This document shows positions 1-5,408 of a stretch of 5,657 nucleotides of DNA, in pieces. The position numbers and the translations under genes are program-made. How positions within the stretch are numbered: the first letter of the stretch is position 1; each line of letters starts with the position of its first letter. The stretch is from NCBI GenBank assembly GCA_005789975.1, contig SXWC01000058.1, forward strand, positions 1 through 5,657. The letters run 5' to 3'. The DNA comes from Planctomycetaceae bacterium. GTDB lineage: Bacteria > Planctomycetota > Planctomycetia > Pirellulales > UBA1268. The notes beneath the pieces are model-generated. The model had not been told where the DNA came from and did no database searches. It worked only from the letters and a program-made list of their open reading frames with translations.

Positions 1-243
1 AACAGCGGCGGCCCGATCTTCAACGCCCGGGGCGAGGTCGTGGCGGTGGCCTGTGCCGGCGCCGCCGTCTTCGAGGGGCTGGCATTTGGAATCCCGGCCA
101 ACGAGCTGATCGATTTCCTGATCCACCGCGACACGTATCCCTACGACGAGTCGCAGCCACAAAACGGCGTCACCTACCTGCCGCCTCCACACCAGAAGGG
201 GGTGCCGGCAGTGGGCGTTCAGGCTCCCCGCACCGGCCCGTAG
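1..243 (+). CDS. Trypsin-like (HtrA/DegP-type, S1C) serine protease, C-terminal fragment
   Basis: The reading frame is open from the first base of the window and ends at TAG 241-243, giving the last 80 residues of a protein whose start lies to the left. It opens with NSGGP, the core of the GNSGGP motif around the nucleophilic serine of chymotrypsin-fold proteases, so the catalytic serine is the second visible residue. The next strands (FNARGEVVAV, then GLAFGIPANELIDFL) match the G-x-V-x-x-V and G-x-(A/G)-(F)-x-IP stretches that follow the serine in HtrA/DegP proteins. About 35 residues rich in proline, glutamine and glycine follow, with no PDZ domain, so this is a PDZ-less member or one with its accessory domains at the N-terminus. 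By family it would hydrolyse misfolded or specific envelope proteins. The catalytic His and Asp lie outside the window, so activity cannot be judged. The next gene starts 73 bp downstream on the same strand; co-transcription is possible but not shown. Confidence 0.85.
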   Translation, partial: NSGGPIFNARGEVVAVACAGAAVFEGLAFGIPANELIDFLIHRDTYPYDESQPQNGVTYLPPPHQKGVPAVGVQAPRTGP

Positions 244-304
244 CAGGCCGTCCCGCTTCCTTGCTCCGCCTCCGCCTTCTTGACCGGGGTTCCCCTTCCT
301 GCTG

Positions 305-310
305 AAAGGA
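305..310 (+). promoter_or_regulatory. Ribosome binding site for the gene at 317
   Basis: AAAGGA lies six bases before the ATG at 317 and fits a Shine-Dalgarno core with normal spacing. It supports the 317 start, which is also the one that gives a good signal peptide. Confidence 0.7.
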
Positions 311-316
311 TTCTCC

Positions 317-2296
317 ATGCGGCAGCTGTTCCGTGTCTCGCGCACCGCGGTCGTCGTGATCGCCGTCATCTCCTCGCTGCCCGGGATCGCGGCCGATTTG
401 CGGCCCAGCTGGGAGTGTCTGCCCGATGACACGGCGGTGATGATGCGGCTTCCCGATCCGCGGGCGTTTCTCGAGGCGATGCGCACCCGGACGAAGTTCG
501 GTGCCGTGGCCTTGAGCGACCGGCGGCTCGAGGGTGTTTGGACGGCCATCCTCGACGCCCTCCGCACCGGTGGCGTTGGCGAGGAGAGCGAGACGCTCGA
601 GGACCGCCTCGGCAAATACGGACTCACGCCGGCCGATCTCCAGACCGTTTTTGCGGGCGACATGGGGGCGGGCTTCGTCGTCCGCGGCCGGGACGGCGGG
701 CTGTCGCCACTGGTGATGATGCTGGTCTGGTTGGAACCGGGAGAGGAGACGGCGGTGCGGCTCGTCGAGGCGGCGAAGAAGCGGACCGAAGAGCGGACCG
801 CCGCCAACGAGCCCGACGCGCCGAAGAGGATCGACCTCGAGCTGGCCGGCCACGAGGTCTTCTCGTTGATCGAGCCGATTCTGGCGATCAACACCGCCGA
901 CCTCCCACTCGACGGCATCGACGAGAAAGATCCGCGGAAGCGGCTGGAGGCGATCCGTGAGAAGGCCCGCAACGCTCCCGTGATAAAAGCGGGTCAGACC
1001 CATTCCTTCATGGCCCGGATGGGGGGCCGACTGCTCGTCGGCCAGACCATCCCGACAGCCCTCGGCATCCTGAAGGACGGCGGTGACATGGACATCGACG
1101 CCAGCAGCGGCACCGAGGATGCGCGGGGCGTCTTTGAACGCTTTCTGACCGTTCACGGCGAGGACGGGGATGCCGCGCTGGCCGGCATGATGCAGATGCC
1201 CGGCATGGCCGCCGTGCTCCCGGGTGGCGACGTGCTCGTCGACGTCGTCATCGACCCCCGGGTGTTGTTGCGGGCGGCGGGCGACGAACGGCTGCGGAAA
1301 CAGCTGGTGAGCATCGGGGCGGAGAACATCGGCCCGCTCGCGTGGCGGCAGTCGCTCGTGGGCGACCGGTACCACAGCGGCATGTTTCTCTCGATGCCCG
1401 GCCCGCACACGAGCCTGATGCGTGTGCTCGACCAGGAATGCGATCCGGCGGAGGTGCCGTCATTCGTCACCCGCGAGGCGATCGACCTCACGCAGATTTC
1501 GCTCGACCTCGGGGCGGCCTACGAGACGTTCAAGGAGTGTGCGATCGGGCAGGGGGGGCCGGAAACGGCCAACATGTTCAACGCGGTCGAGATGCAGTCC
1601 CAGGGCTGGCTCGGGGTCGATCTGCCGACACTGCTGACCTCGCTGGGCACCAGGCACTGGATGGTGACCTATCCTCCCGAGTTCGGCGAGGCCCCGACCG
1701 ACGGCCGCAAGGCCGGTGGAGAGAACGGTGCCGCATCGACGAGGCAGTTCATCGAACGGGCGGCGATCGTCTGGCGGATCGCCGACGAGGCTCCGTTCGA
1801 AAAGATCCTGCAACGGCTTGCCGGCATGGCCGGCGGCGACGGTGAACTCCGGGAGGAGCAGGGCTTTCGCGGCGTGCGGCTCCCCGACGGTCCGGCCGCC
1901 TACGTCGGCCAGGGGCATCTCGTGGTCGCGATCGGGAATGATTCACTCGAGAAGACGATCACCGCGATCCGTAATCCGCCGGCGGGCGAATCCTCCCTCG
2001 GCGAGAGTTCCGTGGTGCGACGGGCCGGTGAACTGCTGCCCCTGAAGCCGGCGCGGATGTTCGGCGTGAGCGACAGCACACGGTCGGGCGGAACACTCGG
2101 GATGCTCCGCGAGATGGCTGAGGCCATGGTGCCGGAAGACGTGTCGGTGCCCTATCGCAAGCTGCTCGGGGACATCCAGAAACTGCTGCCTTCGGACGAG
2201 GAGGCGGAAGGGATGTTCGGGGTCGGCGTCACGCTCATGCGGACCGACGACACGGGCGTGACGCTCGAATCGGTCTGGGAGATGCCCGCTCCGTAA
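317..2296 (+). CDS. Uncharacterised exported protein, 659 residues
   Basis: I do not recognise a characterised family. The protein begins with a short basic stretch (MRQLFRVSRT), a hydrophobic core at about residues 11-22 and a small-residue site (GIAA) near 23-26, which together look like a Sec signal peptide. No later membrane segment is obvious, so a periplasmic or otherwise exported protein is expected. Mature residues 34-70 contain a pattern (CLPDDTAVMMRLPDP, then a segment ending TKFGAVALSD) that recalls secreted planctomycete proteins sometimes annotated as DUF3352-like, but that resemblance comes from memory. There are no recognisable catalytic motifs, metal sites or Cys pairs; the few Cys are at about 34, 375 and 408. 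Residues 150-172 and 203-220 are highly charged and probably helical. Codon third positions are strongly G/C, as in the neighbours, so there is no sign of transfer. An AAAGGA ribosome site precedes the ATG. The gene follows the protease fragment by 73 bp and converges on the chaperone gene. Function unknown. Confidence 0.9.
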   Translation: MRQLFRVSRTAVVVIAVISSLPGIAADLRPSWECLPDDTAVMMRLPDPRAFLEAMRTRTKFGAVALSDRRLEGVWTAILDALRTGGVGEESETLEDRLGKYGLTPADLQTVFAGDMGAGFVVRGRDGGLSPLVMMLVWLEPGEETAVRLVEAAKKRTEERTAANEPDAPKRIDLELAGHEVFSLIEPILAINTADLPLDGIDEKDPRKRLEAIREKARNAPVIKAGQTHSFMARMGGRLLVGQTIPTALGILKDGGDMDIDASSGTEDARGVFERFLTVHGEDGDAALAGMMQMPGMAAVLPGGDVLVDVVIDPRVLLRAAGDERLRKQLVSIGAENIGPLAWRQSLVGDRYHSGMFLSMPGPHTSLMRVLDQECDPAEVPSFVTREAIDLTQISLDLGAAYETFKECAIGQGGPETANMFNAVEMQSQGWLGVDLPTLLTSLGTRHWMVTYPPEFGEAPTDGRKAGGENGAASTRQFIERAAIVWRIADEAPFEKILQRLAGMAGGDGELREEQGFRGVRLPDGPAAYVGQGHLVVAIGNDSLEKTITAIRNPPAGESSLGESSVVRRAGELLPLKPARMFGVSDSTRSGGTLGMLREMAEAMVPEDVSVPYRKLLGDIQKLLPSDEEAEGMFGVGVTLMRTDDTGVTLESVWEMPAP

Positions 2297-2331
2297 ACGA
2301 CGCAACGGCCTCGCTCGAATCCGGGCACGAT

Positions 2332-2347
2332 CTGCGGCATCCCGCAG
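2332..2347. terminator. Small perfect hairpin between convergent genes
   Basis: CTGCGG (2332-2337) and CCGCAG (2342-2347) form a perfect 6-bp stem around a CATC loop. It sits in the 56-bp gap between two convergent genes, 35 bases after the TAA at 2294-2296 and 5 bases past the stop of the minus-strand gene. The position suits a shared bidirectional transcription end. There is no U-tract on either side, so it is not a standard intrinsic terminator and may only block exonucleases or help Rho-dependent termination. Confidence 0.35.
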
Positions 2348-2352
2348 CGTGT

Positions 2353-4338
2353 TCAGCGTGCCGGAAGGGGCGCGTTGAGCGAAGCGGGGACAACGCCCTG
2401 ATTCGGGACTTGCGGCCCGGGGAGAGCAGCCTTCGCCGGGAGCGGGCGGCTGCCCGCGCGGGGCTTCGCAAGATCGGCCGCTTCCGCCTTCGAGAGCGTC
2501 GTCCCGGGCATGCCGCCGCCACCCGGGCCACCCTTTCCGCGCGTGGCAGTGGGCGATTGGCTGGTCCCAGCGATGAAGTTGTCGATCGACGCCGACTCAC
2601 GGAGGTGGGCGAAGTGCCGCGCCATCTCGATCCGCTGCTTCTTCTCGAAGATGTCGTCGTAAAGTTCGCTCCTGGCCTCTTCGAACGAGACCTTCGCGGG
2701 ATCGGTGAATCCCTCGCAGTAGATCACCATGAACCGGTCGGCGATCTGCACGACGCCCGATAGCTCACCGGGCTTGAGCGCGAAGACCTCGCGTTCGAGC
2801 GTCGGCTGGCCGCCCCAACGCTGGATCGGCGGCACCTCGCCGCGGAGGGCCCGCGTCGTCGGATCGGCGGAATAGGTCTCGGCCAGATTGCCGATGGCGT
2901 CTGGTGAGGCATTCTTCCGGGCGAGCTGCCAGACCTCCTGGGCCCGGCGCTGGTTGTCGAGAACGATGATGCGGCACCTGGCTCGGGGGCCGAACGTCGC
3001 CGCAAAAGCCTTGTCGAGGTCATCCTGCGAGACCGGCACGCCCCCCACGAGCTTCTTGAGGGCCACGCTCGGCCAGACGACGTCTTCCATGTAATGCCGC
3101 AACGGAATCTTCTCCTCGCGGGTCACTCGTTCGAGCCAGGCCGCCGTGTCGGCGGCTCCATCGGGCTTCGTGAAGCCCATCTGGCCGGCGGCTCGGGCGA
3201 TCTCGGCATCGAGATCGGCCCGCGACACCGTCTGCTCCTGCTTCTTGAGCGCCTGCTCGATGAGGGTCCGCGTGACAAGCACCTCCACCACCTCGACGCC
3301 ATGACGATCGAGACACACCTGCCGGACCTGATCGATGGGAATGGGCTGGCCGTTGACGATCGCGGCGACGCCCGGGTGGGCCGCCGCCCGCGCAGGATCG
3401 TTGAGCACGTTCTCGACCTTCGTCACTTCCTGCAACTTGCGAAACACGTCGCTCGAAGACTGCCGGCTCTTGCGCTCCCGCAACTCCTCGGCGAGATGCG
3501 TGCGCACCTCCTCGAACTTCGCTCCGGCCGGGGGCAGGTGCCCCTCGCACTTGATGACGATGAACTGGTCGGCCACCTGCACCACCTCGGAGATTCGTCC
3601 CGGCTCGAGGGCGAAGGCCGCCCGGTCGAACTGCGGATCGCCGGAGTGCAGCCGGATCGGCTGCACCCAGCCATTCGCGCTGGCGCTGCCGACATCGACC
3701 GAGTGCTGCCGGGCCAGTCCCCCAAACTCGTCGGGGGCCGCGAGCGCCTGCTGTCGCAGCGACTCCGCCTCCTGCCGCGTGCGGGAGACGATGATCCGGG
3801 CCTTCACCGCCGGGCCGAACCGGCTTTCAAAGGCCTCCTGCAGCTCTTCCGCGGTGGGCTCACCGGCGCCCCGCGCCAACTGTCGCAGCGCGATCATGGG
3901 CCAGACGATGTCTTCGGCATATTGCTGCGGCATGATGCCCCGCTCCTGCTGGATCATCTCCAGCCACTTGTCGCGGGGCACGCTGAACCGCCGGGCCATG
4001 GCGTCGATTTCCGCGCTCACGTTCTGCGGCGTGACCTCCACTCCCTGCTGCCGGCAGGCCTGTTCGATGATCCGACGATTCACGAGCGTTTCCAGCACCG
4101 CCGCGCCATGGCGACCGAGACACTCCTCGCCGAGCCGGTCGCTTGTGATCTCCGTTCCGTTGACGATCGCGACGGGCTTCTCGCCGGGCCGCTGCCCTGC
4201 CGCGGCGGCGGGCTGGGGCGGGGTCGCGTCGGCCTCGAGGCTGCCGGTCAGCAGTCGCCAGCCGAGGCCGACCGCCACGATCGCCACAGCGGCCCCGATC
4301 TCACGCGCGTAACCCCAGCCTGTTGAATTCATCCGCAT
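2353..4338 (-). CDS. Membrane-anchored SurA/PrsA-like folding factor with two tandem chaperone-parvulin units
   Basis: This is a 661-residue protein. An upstream in-frame ATG at 4440 would add 34 residues, but I chose the ATG at 4338 because a full AAGGAGG lies six bases before it and the shorter form puts the hydrophobic segment near the N-terminus. Residues 14-32 (centre AAVAIVAVGLGW) form an uncleaved signal anchor or signal peptide with no lipobox, so the bulk should be periplasmic. Two homologous units follow, at about 54-312 and 323-589. Each has a SurA_N-like helical part opening with AIVNG and CL-x-RHG and containing EDIVWP or EDVVWP, followed by a parvulin-like domain (about 180-267 and 455-543). 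Parvulins normally isomerise prolyl bonds and carry His in HILV and in a late G-x-HII strand. Here these read RIIV and FIVI or FMVI, so both histidines are missing in both copies. A chaperone role without strong isomerase activity is therefore the better guess. The last 70 residues are a Gly/Pro/Ala-rich, probably disordered tail. The gene is divergent from the J-domain gene. Confidence 0.88.
   Translation of the reverse strand: MRMNSTGWGYAREIGAAVAIVAVGLGWRLLTGSLEADATPPQPAAAAGQRPGEKPVAIVNGTEITSDRLGEECLGRHGAAVLETLVNRRIIEQACRQQGVEVTPQNVSAEIDAMARRFSVPRDKWLEMIQQERGIMPQQYAEDIVWPMIALRQLARGAGEPTAEELQEAFESRFGPAVKARIIVSRTRQEAESLRQQALAAPDEFGGLARQHSVDVGSASANGWVQPIRLHSGDPQFDRAAFALEPGRISEVVQVADQFIVIKCEGHLPPAGAKFEEVRTHLAEELRERKSRQSSSDVFRKLQEVTKVENVLNDPARAAAHPGVAAIVNGQPIPIDQVRQVCLDRHGVEVVEVLVTRTLIEQALKKQEQTVSRADLDAEIARAAGQMGFTKPDGAADTAAWLERVTREEKIPLRHYMEDVVWPSVALKKLVGGVPVSQDDLDKAFAATFGPRARCRIIVLDNQRRAQEVWQLARKNASPDAIGNLAETYSADPTTRALRGEVPPIQRWGGQPTLEREVFALKPGELSGVVQIADRFMVIYCEGFTDPAKVSFEEARSELYDDIFEKKQRIEMARHFAHLRESASIDNFIAGTSQSPTATRGKGGPGGGGMPGTTLSKAEAADLAKPRAGSRPLPAKAALPGPQVPNQGVVPASLNAPLPAR
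2572..3372 (-). repeat. Second copy of the internal chaperone-parvulin unit (residues 323-589)
   Basis: This stretch encodes the C-terminal copy of the duplicated unit. Landmarks shared with the first copy, in the same order, are AIVNG, CL-x-RHG, a (T/R)-x-(L/I)IEQA segment, EDVVWP, (A/S)-x-FGP before RIIV, F-ALKPG-LS-VVQIADRF and CEG. It has an insertion relative to copy one around MGFTKPDGAADTAAW. The similarity is at protein level, so the duplication is old rather than a recent DNA repeat. Confidence 0.8.
3403..4179 (-). repeat. First copy of the internal chaperone-parvulin unit (residues 54-312)
   Basis: This stretch encodes the N-terminal copy. It holds AIVNG, CL-x-RHG, RRIIEQA, EDIVWP, FGP before RIIV, F-ALEPG-IS-VVQVADQF and CEG, matching the second copy throughout. 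The parvulin part (residues 180-267) keeps the LARQHSVD segment equivalent to the LA-x-x-YS-x-D helix and turn of PrsA/SurA, but has lost the usual GGDLGW glycines (it reads SANGW). Confidence 0.8.
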
Positions 4339-4344
4339 GCCTGC

Positions 4345-4351
4345 CCTCCTT
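4345..4351 (-). promoter_or_regulatory. Strong Shine-Dalgarno deciding the 4338 start
   Basis: On the minus strand this reads AAGGAGG, a full match to the anti-Shine-Dalgarno core, with a six-base spacer to the ATG at 4338-4336. The ATG two codons later (4332) would be 12 bases away, and the ATG at 4440 has no such site in this position. It starts three bases after the structured leader element ends. Confidence 0.85.
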
Positions 4352-4354
4352 GGC

Positions 4355-4409
4355 TGTCGGGCGCGAACCACGCCGGTGGCTCCGGCGGCTTCCAGCCGCC
4401 CGCGCGACA
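4355..4409 (-). promoter_or_regulatory. Compact palindromic element, predicted three-way-junction leader of the folding-factor gene
   Basis: Two hairpins are enclosed by a third stem. The outer stem pairs 4355-4359 with 4405-4409 (TGTCG/CGACA) and 4362-4365 with 4401-4404 (CGCG/CGCG), leaving a two-G bulge at 4360-4361. Inside are CCAC-GCCG-GTGG at 4368-4379 and GGCGGCT-TCC-AGCCGCC at 4384-4400. Every stem is fully Watson-Crick. Read as minus-strand RNA, it runs from the predicted transcription start to three bases before the AAGGAGG, so it would make up nearly the whole 5' leader. It could be an mRNA-stabilising or regulatory fold, or a dispersed REP-like palindrome that landed here. I do not recognise it as a named riboswitch. 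Confidence 0.5.
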
Positions 4410-4415
4410 ACACGT

Positions 4416-4444
4416 GAGATAGGCGATTCGGCGATTTCAATCAA
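4416..4444 (-). promoter_or_regulatory. Candidate sigma-70-type promoter for the folding-factor gene
   Basis: On the minus strand, TTGATT (4444-4439) resembles the -35 TTGACA and TATCTC (4421-4416) resembles the -10 TATAAT, separated by exactly 17 bases. This would start transcription near 4408-4410 and give a leader of about 70 bases. The -10 matches only at its first three positions, and planctomycete promoters are poorly defined, so this is a moderate call. The palindrome CACGTG (4411-4416) overlaps the downstream edge of the -10. Confidence 0.4.
4422..4436. repeat. Tandem direct repeat GGCGATT x2 in the promoter spacer
   Basis: GGCGATT occurs at 4422-4428 and again at 4430-4436, separated by one C, giving a period of eight bases. 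The pair fills almost all of the 17-base spacer between the proposed -35 and -10. It could be a regulator half-site pair, although an eight-base period is not one helical turn. Confidence 0.4.
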
Positions 4445-4537
4445 GGTGAGCGGATCGCCGCCACGCCCGCACCGATTGGACGGCGGCAAAACCGTCGCTT
4501 ACGCTGCCCCGAAACCATCTGCCTCCAGAGCCCCCAC

Positions 4538-5245
4538 ATGTCGCAATCCTCCCCGTCCTCCCCCCTCCCGGATCCCAACCACCCGGAGTGCCTCGTGATT
4601 CTCGAGCTGCGGCCGCCGCTGACCCGCGAGGACGTGAAGCAGGCCTATCTCGCCAAGGCGTTGAAGGCCCATCCCGACAGGGGGGGCGATCCGCAGGAGT
4701 TCATCCGCCTGCAGAAAGCCTTCGACGAGGCGAATGACTTCGTGAAGTTCAAGGCCAGCAAACTCGAGTGGCTGGCGTCGAAGATCGAAGCCTACGCCCA
4801 ACAGCAGGAGGTGGCGACCGAGACGATCGAGCGCGGGGGCAGCATCGAGATGGAGGAGGCCGACTGGCTCCGGAAATCCTTCGGCGAGGATTTTGGCCAC
4901 GTCGCCGACAAGCTCGTCTCCGTCCGCCTCGGCAACGGCCGAGCCGACGACGTGTTCGCCATTCTGCTGGGGTTCCGCGCGGAATCGCTCAAGGATCTCG
5001 CCGTCCTCGATCTCTCGCGGGGCACGGTCACCGACGAGGGGCTCCTGCAGCTGAAGGAACTGAAGAATCTCCGGCGGCTCGACCTCCGCGGAACGAAGGT
5101 CGGCAAGCTCGCCGCCGAGATTCCCGCCTGGTTCGAACACCTCGAGTTTCTCGGCCTGCCCCAGGGCGCGCTGGGGGTGTTCGCCCGGATGACGATGTCC
5201 CGCCGGGTGACGCTCGCGGTCGGCGGCGGCCCCGAGGGGGAGTGA
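4538..5245 (+). CDS. J-domain (DnaJ-like) protein with C-terminal leucine-rich-repeat segment
   Basis: This is a 235-residue, apparently cytoplasmic protein with no signal peptide. Residues about 16-70 form a J domain: helix I around ECLVILEL, helix II (REDVKQAYLAKALKA), the HPD loop at 45-47 in HPDRGGD, and helix III (FIRLQKAFDEAND). HPD is the DnaK-stimulating motif, so the protein should recruit an Hsp70 and trigger its ATPase. The G/F region, zinc finger and C-terminal substrate domains of true DnaJ are absent. A charged helical linker (about 70-118) follows. Residues about 150-208 then contain leucine-rich-repeat pattern (LAVLDLSRGTVTDEGLLQL, then LRRLDLRGTKV and a degenerate third copy), of the T-x-(V)-TDEGL type common in planctomycetes. 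The LRR may bind the client or a partner. Only a weak AGAG (4527-4530) precedes the ATG, and no upstream in-frame start was found nearby. The gene is divergent from the folding-factor gene (199-bp gap) and convergent with cysteine synthase. Confidence 0.88.
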   Translation: MSQSSPSSPLPDPNHPECLVILELRPPLTREDVKQAYLAKALKAHPDRGGDPQEFIRLQKAFDEANDFVKFKASKLEWLASKIEAYAQQQEVATETIERGGSIEMEEADWLRKSFGEDFGHVADKLVSVRLGNGRADDVFAILLGFRAESLKDLAVLDLSRGTVTDEGLLQLKELKNLRRLDLRGTKVGKLAAEIPAWFEHLEFLGLPQGALGVFARMTMSRRVTLAVGGGPEGE

Positions 5246-5279
5246 CGGCGGCCCCCCCGGTTCGTCCCGGGCGTCCGTC
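5244..5279 (+). terminator. Nested inverted repeat at the end of the J-domain gene
   Basis: The outer arms GACGG (5244-5248) and CCGTC (5275-5279) enclose an inner stem CCCGG (5256-5260) / CCGGG (5267-5271) with a TTCGTC loop. The structure overlaps the TGA stop and is followed by no U-tract, so it is only a candidate transcription end. It contains a run of seven C at 5252-5258. Confidence 0.3.
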
Positions 5280-5378
5280 TGCTGACGGCATCGTCCTCGT
5301 CCAGTCCTTCCCGGCCGGCCTGTCGATGGGGGGCCGGGCCGCGTCCGATCCCGCGGACCGGCGACGGGTGGCCACGCC

Positions 5379-5397
5379 TCCCGCTTTGATGGCGGGG
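5379..5397 (-). terminator. Hairpin just downstream of the cysteine synthase stop
   Basis: CCCGC (5380-5384) and GCGGG (5392-5396) pair around a seven-base loop, with one more wobble pair at 5379/5397. The hairpin lies 12 bases beyond the minus-strand stop at 5409-5411. No U-tract follows, so the terminator call is weak. A second small inverted repeat, GTCCG/CGGAC at 5343-5358, lies further along in the same 163-bp convergent gap. Confidence 0.3.
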
Positions 5398-5408
5398 CGA
5401 CGTCAGCC

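Noticed and set aside
286..295. GGGG-TT-CCCC inverted repeat between the protease and exported-protein genes
   Set aside because: It has a four-base stem with a two-base loop, too small and strained to act as a terminator.
280..308. TTGACC followed 17 bases later by TGAAAG as a promoter for the exported-protein gene
   Set aside because: The -10 is poor and would overlap the ribosome binding site, leaving no room for a leader.
170..1408. Long minus-strand open frame (412 codons) opposite the exported-protein gene
   Set aside because: Its product is dominated by Arg, His, Gly, Pro and Asp with no domain pattern, which is typical of the antisense frame of a GC-rich gene. The plus-strand frame has a signal peptide, a ribosome site and balanced composition.
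3094..4326. Long plus-strand open frame (410 codons) opposite the folding-factor gene
   Set aside because: It is an antisense shadow. The minus-strand frame has a clear family match and internal duplication, while this one is His/Arg/Leu-rich without motifs.
4339..4440. N-terminal extension of the folding factor to an ATG at 4440
   Set aside because: The extra 34 residues are Arg-rich and would be encoded by the palindromic leader and the predicted promoter region. The AAGGAGG six bases before 4338 marks the real start.
4476..4504. TTGGAC, a 17-base gap and TTACGC as a promoter for the J-domain gene; also GACGG/CCGTC at 4479-4496
   Set aside because: The spacing is right but both hexamers, especially the -10, are weak. 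The small inverted repeat is the kind expected by chance in GC-rich DNA. The true promoter of this gene remains unidentified.
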